NCBI GenBank assembly: GCA_037179385.1
Contig: CM074179.1
Location: forward strand, 75,443,719-75,507,718
DNA: 64,000 bases
Reading direction: 5' to 3'
Origin: Holothuria scabra
Lineage: Eukaryota; Echinodermata; Holothuroidea; Aspidochirotida; Holothuriidae
Part shown: one piece after another, positions 37,995 to 48,909 of the stretch
Layout: each line of letters opens with the position of its first letter
Position numbering within the stretch: the first letter of the stretch is position 1
Position numbers and translations under genes: made by a program
Notes under the pieces: generated by a model
What the model saw: only the letters and a program-made list of their open reading frames with translations
The model's database searches: none
Told to the model about the DNA's origin: nothing

Positions 37995-38476
37995 GAAACC
38001 ATTTATAAATTTAACTGCCTGTTACAAAGAGGCTCAAGCAATTAGTAAGATATTGTCAGGTACCTTCAGAGGTACACATGTGTGGTTTTGTGTTGTGGTG
38101 AAATAACATATAAAACAAGCTTCCAAGTTCAATGTGATTTTGTGGTTAGCATAACATCAACCCACCCATAAATCATACATCCCTAAAATTGTGATTATAT
38201 GTTCTAAATGGTGATTTTTTTCTTTTTTCATTTCCTGTTGTTCACTGAATTTTTTTGTGAATTTTCCGCATTCATTCAGTGACAGATGGTTGGTTTGGGT
38301 GGTCTCACAGGAAGTAATTGTTTTGTTTTGAGTTTAGGAGCCAAATGTTTGGTATGGATGTCATGTGGGGAATGGAAAAAGTACACCGACATAAGTTTAA
38401 CATTCATGCTAAACAGGTTGGTAGTGTTTGTTTTGAAAAGTTTTTACGTCCTACCACAGCAATCTGCACTTGTAGA

Positions 38477-39252
38477 CAGGGGCGGCACCAAGGGGGGGCC
38501 CCCCAGTCAGAGCCTTTCCCCCCCCCCCCCCCCCCCCACTTAGCTCCTGAAGTATAGTGTCCTTTCAGGAGTTTTCAAGGCAAAATTTTTCACAAATAAT
38601 TTTTCTTTTGTTTTCATTCATTTATTTGTTGTATAAATTGGCACTTCTGTTTGTTTGATGCACGTTTTTTTTTTTTCTTTCTGATGTGTTAAGAGAATTT
38701 TTCTTGCTGTAGTTGTGCACACATCCCTCTAATACATTATGTACCACCTGGTATGCTCGATATATAAACTTAAGTGTAACAGATACATAATATACTGTAC
38801 ATATTGCATTCACCTTTCTGTTTTAAGAAAAGTCCAAAAAGTGTCAAGAGATTGCTAAGAAGTAGCTTTTAAACATATTGTCACTTTCCAACTTTTCATG
38901 TTGTCAGCTAAGGAGAGTAATAGCCACATAAGCCTAGCTTGCATTAAAATCATTTGGAATCTTTGCTTTGGATGATGCATTATGGACCAAAATACACCTA
39001 TCCTGAGACTTAGTTTTTTACCAAGAGATTTGCTAAAACCTCAGAGCCTCCAGGGGGCTTTGCCCTCTAGACCCCCACCAGGGCTTTGCCCCTGGACCCC
39101 ACCAGGGGCCCTAAGGTGAGCCCCTGGACCCCACCCGGTAAGTCTCGCGCTTCGTGCTCGATTTCGCGCTGCACGCGAATATTTTTTGCCCCCCAACATT
39201 TTCTTTTGCCCTCCATTTTCCCCCCACTTTTCAAATCCTGGTGCCACCACTG
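38477..39252. mobile_element. 776-bp hAT-like non-autonomous element
   Basis: Inverted ends CAGGGGCGGCACCA and CAGTGGTGGCACCA, with the 8-bp duplication CTTGTAGA at 38469-38476 and 39253-39260. Next to one end is a 20-C run (38518-38537). The right portion is GC-rich, with repeated GGACCCCACC and CAGGGGC words. No transposase frame is recognisable. Confidence 0.75.
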
Positions 39253-40532
39253 CTTGTAGAGTGTGGTCCACTTAGCAAGGAGTATATGAAACTTAAGAGA
39301 GGGAGAGGGCTGGGGGTTAAAACGGTACACGGGTACAGTATGTTGACAAGACCTGATGACAGATTAAATAATGTATATTGATCCATATTTCACGGACTTT
39401 GTTCAATGTTTTTAAAGTTGGTGAAAAGTATTTCTTTCATGCAATATTAGAAGCCTATGTGCAGTTCCTAGACACCTTTATGACTTACAAGTGTATAAGG
39501 ATTATGCAGGCCACGTACTGTACTAACAGCTCTGAGTCCTCTGTACTTGCTTTTTGTTTGCCATAGTGTTGCTGTGGGACAATTTGGGGAATGGCATTAG
39601 GCCTACAGTGCAATACAAATAGTAGACCAGGCTATATCTCTGTTTTAGAAATCCCAAACCAAGCAATGTTGAGGAATAGTAGTTGATCATGATTTTATCA
39701 TGCTGCAGATTGTGTTCATGTGCTTGGTATTGTTTGACCAACAGTTTTTGCACTTTAAGGACAATTGGCAGAATCTCAGCAACTCTAGACTGTAATCACT
39801 GGATAAGCCCTTCAATTCTATTTTTCCTGTGCAGCCGGAGTATTGCACAGTAAAGACACAAAGAAGATCCTTCCAGCTAGTACATAAAGCCTCCCAAAAT
39901 ATAGCATAAGCTTGGTATTGGCTAGATTGTATTATCAAAGCCACTCAATAGCAATATTCCAAGTACAATTAGCTGTTTGAAGATTCTCTGGAGTCTTTAT
40001 AGTTCCACTTGACAGTCATGTAGTTAACTCCAATTTGGGAGAAGTTGCAGGTGTTTGCATTTAGAGGGAGATAGTTTGTAATATAGTTCGTAAATCAATG
40101 AGAACTACTCTATGTGTAGTTCTATGGCACAGACTTGCTGTTACACAGAATTCTATACCATCCATGTGTGCATTCAATGATTCCCACAGTGATTCACAAC
40201 TCAGTGTGTACAGTCTATGCTGTGCATCTTTCATGAATCCATCCTGCTGGCTTTCCACAAGGGAAATATTTTCTGTAGAGTCATTCATTTTGCTGGTACA
40301 GTGAAGCTATATCAAATGGCAATTCTGTAAACTTGTGTCTCTATGTACTACATGCAGACATGAGATGCCCAATTTGTATTTTTGTCATCGTGTCTAGACC
40401 CTCTTGAAAGTACAACCAGCAATTAAATTTGCATAAATTTTCTGTATTATGATGTACTGTACATGTGCATTCCCAGTACTGTTCTTTAAAAAATGCAAAT
40501 TTATTCAAATGGTTACTGGTGTCACCTCGGAC

Positions 40533-40745
40533 TGGGTTAGTTAACTAGTTAGCTGGAGTTTTACGGCCCAGTTTCCAATTGGTTCAAGTGGAGTGGGCCA
40601 CAGCCTTTTTTCCAGTTGGGCCAACTGGCTTGTTTTCCCTGCACCATTGCTTATGCTGAGCATCACACACAACGGCAGTAGGTTCCTTCTTTAGAGTGAC
40701 CTTGGGCGGGGAGGGTATACCTGCCAGTACGTGCCAGGGTGGACT
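40533..40745 (-). mobile_element. SINE body and tail, inverted, head missing
   Basis: On the minus strand it reads GAACCTACTGCCGTTGTG, GGAAAACAAGCC, then AAAACTCCAGCTAACTAG. The tRNA-like head is not recognisable. Confidence 0.58.
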
Positions 40746-41197
40746 GTAGTAAATAAAAGATTTTACAGAACTTTCCAAGTTTTAGATTTAAGGCCCATTG
40801 TGTAATAGAAATGTACTGTACATTATGCAAACTATGTAAACTTTGTGCACTGGCATAATGGAAACCTCACATATAGCCATGGGTGAAGCCAAATTCAATT
40901 AGAAATTGAGAACGGTAAGAGCAGGAGCAACCCTGACCCTGTAGTCACTGGAAGGTTGTGAATCTGTTCCAGAGGTGAAGGCGTCCTGTGGAGAGCAGAA
41001 ACTTTACTGGCTGCAGGATTGTCTGTCCAAGTGTAGCCTGCAAAGTAGGCCATCACATTTCTAGGTAGTCATTGAAAGGTTGTGACAGAATCTGTTAAAG
41101 GAGGTGGAAAACCATGTTAAAATTGTGCGCTTGTCCCAGATTAGTCAGCAAACCTTTGTAGCTTGCTATAGCAGTTGCCAATGGGTGCTGTTAACCC

Positions 41198-41230
41198 ATG
41201 GAAGTACTACCTCGGAGGTAGTACTTCCAT
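41198..41230. repeat. 33-bp near-perfect palindrome
   Basis: Sixteen-base arms ATGGAAGTACTACCTC and their complement around a single G. A shorter version with ten-base arms (CATGGAAGTA) is at 32382-32402, and a degraded one near 11697-11727. Confidence 0.65.
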
Positions 41231-43246
41231 GATCAATCAGATCTCTTTGGAAAATTCTTGAATTGTCAAACCTTCATGAGTCTAAAGTATTTGAACAATC
41301 AGTGGTCCTCTTGTAAGTAGTGGATATGCACAAAAAACATCTGTTGAATTATTTATGAGGCAAAAGCTGACCCCAGATTTTAAGAGATATTAAAACAGTG
41401 GAACCAAGTATTAAGAAAGGTGGAACCCACTCTTGTTGTGGGTGATTCTCTGCAGAATTAAGAACTGGAGTACAAGGAAAACAATTCAGTGACCCTACAA
41501 GGGTAAATATATTTTAAGTCTACTGTAGGTGTGGCTAGCATAAACCAATGGGCAACAAATTGAGGCATAAACCTTTCAAAAAACCTAATAGGACCCAGAT
41601 TTTTATTATCATATTTTTTTTCTGAGAAAGGTTATTTTTAAAATAATTACATTCTATTTTAGGGGTCATCATACCAGATATTAAGAAAAAAAGAAATGAT
41701 CAGAACAAAATAACCACATGGGATCTGGTGCATTTTTGAACAGTTTATTTGAAATTTGTAACTGTTTCATTGCAAGATTTTTATAGGGATGTATTTGTTT
41801 TCTTTAAAGGCCCCCTGTTGGGAACCTGCAGGGTTAATAAGAATTAACAAGAAGTGGTCATGTATAGATTTTCTGTTTTTAACCAATTGAGAGGTCAATG
41901 TATTTAACCACATCCTATTTGTAGAGATTAAGTTACCAAAGATCTCTGTTCTAGAGTTGCACTACTGGAATATTAATAACCTTAAAGGGAGAGTGTAGTT
42001 CAGAGAGAGGGATAAACTTACATACATGTGACTTAGTGATTGCACAGTACAGTATTTCATCTCCATTATAACTTCTGGAGTGCACAGCAAGACCCCTTTA
42101 ATATGTTGGCCCTACATAGTATGTTGGAAGGTGACTTTTTGTGTTCAATTTTTAAGAAGCATTTTTTTCATTATTGATCTGCCAATGAGTAAAGAATTAT
42201 ACTCACCCATGTTTTCTCAAACTTAAAAAAAAAAAAAAAAGTATGGTGGTGTTGTGTTCACTCTTTGAAATGAAATTCTTGAAGCTAAGTCTGAAATGTG
42301 TGGAGCTACAATCCTTAAATCCTGACTTATGTTACATACTTTTCTTATAGTTTGTTTTAACACTGCAGTTCTGTGAATGGCACACTGGTACATCCTCTTT
42401 GGCTTGTTGCCACAGTAAAGGGAAATGGTTAAAATACCATCCCTTTGAATTTACCACATAGACCTGTATTAAGTAGCTAATAGAGAGCATTCAATTACTT
42501 TTAATAGTACTAAGAAAGCTTAAATAGCACACAGTAGTGTCTTCTGGATGGTTGCAGTGCCTTTACAAGCAGCATTGTTTTATAACTTTTATTTTACTCT
42601 TCAAGTGAAAGGTCCTAGTGACGTATTCTGTTCAACATACTGTAGGCCTATATGGAGGGTAGAAGCTCTCCATTTAGTGAAGTATGTATTATAGTGAAAA
42701 CTGTTTCTGCTGTATTGCAAATAATAAATGTCAGTTAGCTTTTACTTCAGTTTTGTGACAAATTGGGAAAAACTACTGGATCTTTAATAAGAAGTGTTTC
42801 AACTTTTGAGTACTAGTACAGCAGGCAGTTATAAGAAGGGCATTGAATACCCTGAAAGTTCTGCTTGAATTTAAATGAACTGTATTCCTAGTCTTGCTTG
42901 TTTACAACTGGAATTTTGATCCGTTTCAAAGTGTTTTATTTGACATTCTTTTCTGGTCTAAAAATTTTAACTGTTGAATCCTTTACATGATCAAGTACCT
43001 TTCATGTGTAGTGCTGTATGGGTTTATATAGTTATTAAAAACTGTAAGAGGTACAGTAGGACTTGGTGTTTTCAATTTGTGTTTCACAGACCATTTTGTA
43101 ATAGACGGTATACATCCTGTATAAACATTGCATGCATATTGATCTTAGTAAGTATGAATTATTTTAATGTTCATGCGAAAGCTATTTTTGTTGTATAAAT
43201 TACTCATTGTCACAAATTTGTAATATTTTTTATCTTTCCAATGCAG

Positions 43247-43410
43247 GGACTGAGAGGGGTGGGGTCACCCTCCAGCAACCGAAAGGGTAGAGATAAGAGG
43301 GGCAAGCAGCAGAGGATGCTGCCTGCTGGTGGTAACATGGTGAAGATGCCACGCCAACCAAGACCCAAGAGGATGCAGACCATCTTGGACTATCTCAAGA
43401 AGGGTGTTGT
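43247..43410 (+). CDS. RIPOR: RIPOR gene exon: basic linker and start of the PL48/Rho-binding region
   Basis: Exon of 164 nt between a strong acceptor (TTTCCAATGCAG) and a consensus donor (TTGT|GTAAGTATC). Acceptor phase is 0 and donor phase 2. It encodes GLRGVGSPSSNRKGRDKRGK, then a Met/Gln/Arg segment and PRQPRPKRMQTILDYLKKGV. The last part aligns with the vertebrate RIPOR stretch PKRVEEVYRALKNGLD, where the family's conserved helical region begins. Two or three Met codons before the PRQPRPKRM motif (residues 24, 32 and 35 of the exon) could serve as starts for a short isoform made from a non-coding first exon. The phase-0 acceptor accepts either large upstream exon in frame. The minus-strand open frame overlapping it is a shadow. 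Confidence 0.88.
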
Positions 43411-43870
43411 GTAAGTATCTGTACTGCTTGCCCGCACTTGGACCACAGCTTTTACCAAATGCTGAGGAATTCTGAGGCTTTGCTGTGCACTCATTCGTTA
43501 CTGTAGGTGTAGCCATGTGCTCTTAACTGTTAGGTAGTTTAGTGAATTATTTTAGCAGGCTTCCTGGTGTCAGAGATGTCAGAGAATTTTTGTTGGACTA
43601 TACCAACTATTTCAAGAATTTGTGGACAACCAAAAATTTCAAGTTGTAATTTCTATGAATTCAAGAATGAGAATGAAGTTGATCAACATTTTATATTCGC
43701 TGATAATCGATAATCATGGAGTTGTCATCACCAGGAAATATTTTTTTCTTGGTTTAGGTTGTGACTTGAGCATTTTTGAAAAATAGACAATTTCCATGCA
43801 GCAATACAAGCTCTCCAGCAGGACAACCAATTTCTGTTTTGTTGTCCCAAATTGGACAATTTCATTTTCC

Positions 43871-44135
43871 TTAAAGGGCAGGAGCAGTCATCCCAAATTG
43901 AAATAGTGTAGTAGACTGTCCAGTTTCATGATTGGCTGTTGAGAGTCACATGACAATAGTTTTTCTCTTCAAATGTGAAATTTACTGGAAATAACTGCTT
44001 GGTTTACCTTGAATATACCATAGTTAAATCATACAGTGTAATGAAAGAAACTTTGAAGAGAAATTATGAGACAAAAATTGTGCTATTTAGCTTTTTCTTC
44101 AAAGTAAGTTTGGGGGGACTGCTCTTTACCTTTAA
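43871..44135 (+). mobile_element. TTAA-flanked MITE, family 1, best-preserved copy
   Basis: 265 bp from TTAAAGGGCAGGAGCAGTC to GGGGGGACTGCTCTTTACC plus TTTAA. It is nearly identical along its length to 144-402, so the family was mobile relatively recently. It lies in the RIPOR intron after the exon at 43247. Confidence 0.78.
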
Positions 44136-44555
44136 ATTGCACATGGTTACTGCTGACACTAATGGGATTATGGCAAAGAGTTTTCCATAGATGCCCCTCA
44201 GGAAATTAAAGAGTGATGTTGCAAACATGCTATTTTACAAATTTTAACAGAGTATGAGCTGACATTCTTCATCGAGGTTTGCAAAAAATCACACTTCTCA
44301 CAGTGGTTTGAGATGTGTAATGGTCAAATTGTTCAAATTATGTTCAAATTCTATATCGCACCTCAAAATTTAAGGTGCACAATGTGTAACTGCTTTCTCA
44401 CTTTATTCCTGAAATAATTGAAAGTCCTGATCAGTTGATCAACAAACAGGAATTTATATTATGATTCCTATGATTACATTTCCAAATGTTTTATTGCTCT
44501 ACTCTTCTTGTTTGTGTCAGGCCTTGAATTTTGAGGGGTGTGAGTGTGATTGCAC

Positions 44556-44979
44556 TAGGGTTGGGCGGTACCATGAAAATATTGGTATCAGTATTGTAAA
44601 GCTCACAGAACTGGTATTGATCCAGTAACGGTTCTCAAATCTCGGGAAGGAAAGTCAGGTGGGAAGGGACCTAAACTGTGCACCATACCCCTTTTATCCA
44701 GGTGTACTTTGATGCAGCTGGACAATATGAATGCATTTTTATCATGCAGAAACCTCTGCTTTGACTTTGTTTAGGCTACCACATTTTCTTTACAGTCATG
44801 CGCAATCATAATTAATATTACTCCTGTTTCCTATTTTTGACCTTTCTAGGGTAATTTTTTGAGTTCCGGTATTTTTTCAAGAACCCGTATTAGAAACACA
44901 CCAAATATCTTTGGTATTTTTATTACCGGTACCTCTAGTACCGGTATTCACATCAATACAGGTATACTGCCCAACTGTA
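44556..44979. mobile_element. 424-bp hAT-like MITE
   Basis: Ends TAGGGTTGGGCGG and (inverted) TACAGTTGGGCAG. Target duplication GATTGCAC (44548-44555) and GATTGCAA (44980-44987), seven of eight bases equal. The inside is rich in GGTACCGGT-like words near the right end. Confidence 0.72.
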
Positions 44980-45122
44980 GATTGCAAATTACTGAGAGGA
45001 ATGTGAGTTTTTGCACACTTAAATGATCATATTAATCTGAAGGTTTATAAAACAGCACACCTACCACACTACTTAATTTTTGATTCCTTGCCGTAGGCCA
45101 AGGAATCTATGCGATGGTGATG

Positions 45123-45178
45123 TCGTGTGTGTGTATGTGTGTGTGTGTGTGTGTGTGTATGTGTGTGTGTATGTATGT
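45123..45178. repeat. TG microsatellite at the head of the AGGTCA array
   Basis: GT repeat interrupted by AT (GTGTATGTGTG...), directly before the tandem array. Just upstream is the inverted pair TTCCTTG and CAAGGAA (about 45086-45107). Confidence 0.8.
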
Positions 45179-46395
45179 GACGCTTTGGCTTGTAAACACG
45201 ATATCTCAAGAAGGGTAAGTGTGACTAACCTCATATTTGGTGTGTGGGATGGTCATATTAAGTAGATGATCCCTATTGTTTTTGGTGGAGATCAAAGGTC
45301 ATTTGGGGTCACGAGAGGTCAAAAGGTCAAAACCTTGTAAACACGATATCTTGAGAATGGTACATGTGACTATGCTCATATTTTGTGTGTGGGTTGGTCA
45401 TATTAAGTAGATGATCCCTATCAATTTTCGTGGAGGTCAAAGGTCATTTGGGGTCACGAGAGGTCAATAGGTAAATTCCTTAGAAATTGCTTGTAAACAC
45501 GGTATCTCAAGAAGAGTAAGTGTGACTATCCTCATATTTGGTGTGTGCATTGGCCATATTGAGTAGATGATCCCTATTGTTTTTGGCGGAGATCAAAGGT
45601 CATTTGGGGTCACGAGAGGTCAAAAGGTCAAAACCTTGTAAACACGATATCTTGAGAACAGTACATGTGACTATGCTCATATTTGGAGTGTGGGTTGGTC
45701 ATATTGAGTAGATGATCCCTATCAATTTTCGTGGAGGTCAAAGGTCATTTGGGGTCACGAGAGGTCAATAGGTAAATTCCTTAGAAATTGCTCGTAAACA
45801 CGGTATCTCAAGAAGAGTAAGTGTGACTAATCTCATATTTGGTGCGTGCATTGGCCATATTGAGTAGATGATCCCTATTGTTTGTGGTGCAGATCAAAGG
45901 TCATTTGGGGTCACGAGAGGTCAAAAGGTCAAAACCTTGTAAACACGATATCTCGAGAATGGTACATGTGATTATGCTCATATGTGGTGTGTGGGTTGGT
46001 CATATTGAGTAGATGATCCCTATTGTTTTTTGGTGGAGGTCAAAGGTCATTTGGTTTCACGAGAGGTCAAAAGGTCAAAACCTTGTAAACACGATATCTC
46101 GAGAATGGTACGTTATTACGCTCATATGTGGTGTGTGGGTCGGTCATATTGAGTAGATGATCCCTATTGTTTTTTGGTGGAGGTCAAAGGTCATTTGGGG
46201 TCACGAGAGTTCAAAAGGTCAAAACCTTGTAAACACGATATCTCGTGAATGGTACATGTGATTATGCTCATATGTGGGTGTGTGGGTTGGTCATATTGAG
46301 TAGATGATCCCTATTGTTTTTTGGTGGAGGTCAAAGGTCATCTGGGGTCACGAGAGATCAATAGGTAAATTCCTTACAAATTGCTTGTAAACATG

Positions 46396-48016
46396 TAGTG
46401 TTGAGCCGATAACCGATAGGTATTATCGGTATCGGCCCATAATGGCGTTATGGGTAAGATATCGGTATCGGCACAAATGAAGGCTGTCTCCAATAATGGC
46501 AACCGATAACAAGTATTTCATCATTTCAACAGTAAAGAGGTAAAAGTTCTCGATATGCACTTAAATAAAATACAGATCATTTTGTTGAACATAAAATATT
46601 CAACAAATTCATTGCAGTGAACGTACACAAACTAGATCAACTACGCCGCAAGCCCGCAGTTCGTAGTCTATAGAATATTTAGCGCAATCCCCATGGGCGT
46701 CTGCAGAAAAAAGTCAGGGGGGCAAAATTTTTAGACGGGGGCAAAATCTCCCAGTCATCATGAATTGACATGAAATGTGCGAAAATTTCAGCCCAAAATG
46801 CCTCCCAGATCGCCGGAAATGGCATTTCCAAAGCCTATTTTTGGCATAGAAACTTTGAAAAAATGTGTTGTTCGGGTTTTTGCTTTGATTTTTATATGTT
46901 TTTTTCAAATTTTTGATTTTTCAGGGGCAAAAGCCCCCTTGCTCTTACCTGCGGACGCCCATGGCAATCCCGATGTTTTTCATTTTGGAAGCAGTTCGTA
47001 ACAAACAACGCTTGCTTGTTGTGTTCTTTCAACAATTAACGTACACACCCATAGCAGAGTGCACGCACCGTAATGTGCAATCTATAGCCAATTCGCTATA
47101 CAAATCTGTTGTCCGTTTACTCGAGTCAAATTCTTCCGAATCCCGCGACAAATCTCAATGGAGTTTCACAGTGTGAAATTCGCCACGTGCAGTAACAGTA
47201 ACTCAATGGGGATTTCCACCACTGTGTACAGCAGAGCGGCATGCTCAATGTTCACGATCGCGAACGTTCGATTGAAAGAGCTAACTCAAGAGACCAATGC
47301 CTGAGACAAAATGTACGATCTCATGAAGTATCGTAACCGCTTTTTACGCGCGTAGAAACGGGCACAGACAAACAAATAAAAAAACCCATACCGGACCGGA
47401 TGAAGACATAAACTATGAACTGTCGTAACCAGGGAACGATCAGCGCTGTGTAAGGGAGTCTTATCGTTATCAGCAGTATCCATGTACAAACACATTCTCT
47501 ATACTGTAGTGTGTATGTATATGCTGAGAACACATGTGGTATAATGTAGATATGTATGCCGCTCGCAAGTTTTTTTTCGTAGTAAAGCTTGGGAAATTAC
47601 GCTGTACAGTCCATACACATACCTATAAATGTGGCATACTGTACTTGCATCACGGCATATATGTTTAGGCGCACAAAAAAAACTTTACAGTCTGGCTGTA
47701 GGTGACGGAATGTGTTTGTTACGAACGGGGTTTCTTGGCTGGCGCGTGTTTTACACCAAATACATCGTGATTGATTGCTTAAAACACTTCGTCAGAAAAA
47801 CGGAAAATTTTTCAGGGAGACAAAGTAACAGAAACATGAAGACTTAGTTCAAAATTAGTTAAAGGTGCAGTAGTGATAAAATTATAATTTTTCAATGATA
47901 ACAAAACGTGTGATTACGGAAGATTTTTTTGGGGGGGTATCGGTATCGGGCCGATATTAACTTTGAGTTATCTGTTATCGGCAAGTTCCGATATCTCTGT
48001 TATTGGCTCAACACTA
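46396..48016. mobile_element. hAT-type non-autonomous element inside the array
   Basis: 1,621 bp. Inverted ends begin TAGTGTTGAGCCGATAAC and TAGTGTTGAGCCAATAAC, followed by ATCGG-rich subterminal repeats (TATCGGTATCGG). Target duplication TAAACATG (46388-46395) and TAAACACG (48017-48024) falls in the GTAAACACG word of an array unit and differs by one C/T change. Without the nested insertion it is about 1.34 kb; no transposase frame is recognised. Confidence 0.78.
46692..46963. mobile_element. MITE nested in the hAT-type element
   Basis: 272 bp with inverted ends CATGGGCGTCTGCAG and CATGGGCGTCCGCAG and a perfect 8-bp duplication GCAATCCC at 46684-46691 and 46964-46971. Subterminal GGGGGCAAAA words occur near both ends in opposite orientation. 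Confidence 0.78.
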
Positions 48017-48879
48017 TAAACACGGTATCTCAAGAAGAGTAAGTGTGACTATGCTCATATTTGGTGTGTGCATTGGCCATATTGAGTAGATGATCCCCAC
48101 TGTTTTTGGTGGTGGTTAAAGGTCATTTGGGGTCACGAGAGGTCAATAGGTCAAAACTTAGTAAACACGATATCTCGAGAACGGTACATGTGACTATGCT
48201 CATATGTGGCGTGTGGGTTGGTTGTATTGAGTAGATGATCCCTATCGATTTTCGTGGAGGTCAAAGGTCATTTGGGGTCACGAGAGGTCAAAAGGTCAAA
48301 ACTTCGTAAACCCAATATCTCAAGAACGGTACAGGTGACTGTGCTCATATTTAGAGTGTGGATTGGTCATATTGAGTAGATGATCCCTATTGATTTTCCC
48401 AAAGGTCAAAGTTCATTTGTCAGCAAGTTCAAAGCCTGACAAGCTTTCCTGCACAGTCTTTCAAGAAAGGTCACTTGTAGGGTCCAGTAACTTTTCATGT
48501 AGATAGCACATAGTGAATACATGGTCCCAGAAGTTTTTGGTGGAGGTCAAATGTTATTTGGGTTCACAACGGGCAAGAGGGATCTCTATGTAGGAAGATT
48601 GGATGCCTTGCATGTGTACTTTGTGGGCACATTATGGAGCCCTGTCAATTGAAAAACATTGCAAAGCAATGTCAATGTGAAAAAAGGCCTTACATTTCAG
48701 TGGCAAGGAATCACGAAGCCTTTTGGCTTTCTGGTCTGAAGAGGGATACTTGTAGCTCACCTGGAGATTCTAAATCTCAAGGACTGTTGTTTGTACGTTT
48801 GCGGAAAGAAAAGGGGCATTGTATCCTTGATCCACTGAGCTTTCATACAGTGTCTTTTGGTCCCCCTTTCACTATCTAA

Positions 48880-48909
48880 TTTGCCCCTGTAGCTGACTAC
48901 AGGGGCAAA
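48880..48909. repeat. Hairpin with 13-bp arms
   Basis: TTTGCCCCTGTAG, loop CTGA, then the perfect complement. It lies about 450 bp after the AGGTCA array and has no U-run, so it is not read as a terminator. Confidence 0.55.

Larger units (their letters stand above)
24359..43246 (+). other. Large intron (18.9 kb) upstream of the conserved exons
   Basis: No supported coding exon. It holds a SINE split by a hAT-like MITE (24534-25022), three copies of the 305-bp MITE, a CpG-richer patch with a donor (28960-29335), a GGCCTA-rich patch (29560-30060), an 18-G run (33407-33424), a foldback repeat (about 35514-35660), a minus-strand TTTCCCAGG repeat (37262-37495), a 776-bp hAT-like element (38477-39252), a SINE in minus orientation (about 40533-40745) and a 33-bp palindrome (41198-41230). 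Confidence 0.6.
45186..48430. repeat. Tandem array of about 145-bp units with AGGTCA direct repeats
   Basis: About twelve imperfect units, each opening with GTAAACACGATATCTC (or GGTATCTC) and passing through TGACTATGCTCATAT, GAGTAGATGATCCCTAT, a DR1-type AGGTCAAAGGTCA, GGGGTCACGAGAGGTCA and often AGGTCAAAAGGTCA. Exact 13-mers AGGTCAAAGGTCA are at 45434, 45735, 46037, 46181, 46328 and 48258; exact AGGTCAAAAGGTCA at 45316, 45617, 45918, 46064 and 48285. A hAT-type element interrupts the array at 46396-48016. No protein is encoded. Confidence 0.85.

Noticed and set aside
47286..47533. Overlapping minus-strand frames inside the hAT-type element
   Set aside because: No transposase motif (no hAT dimerisation signature or catalytic context); treated as chance frames in a non-autonomous element.
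45080..48430. The tandem array as a CRISPR array
   Set aside because: The units have no fixed repeat with unique spacers: the entire 145-bp unit is repeated, and the host is eukaryotic.
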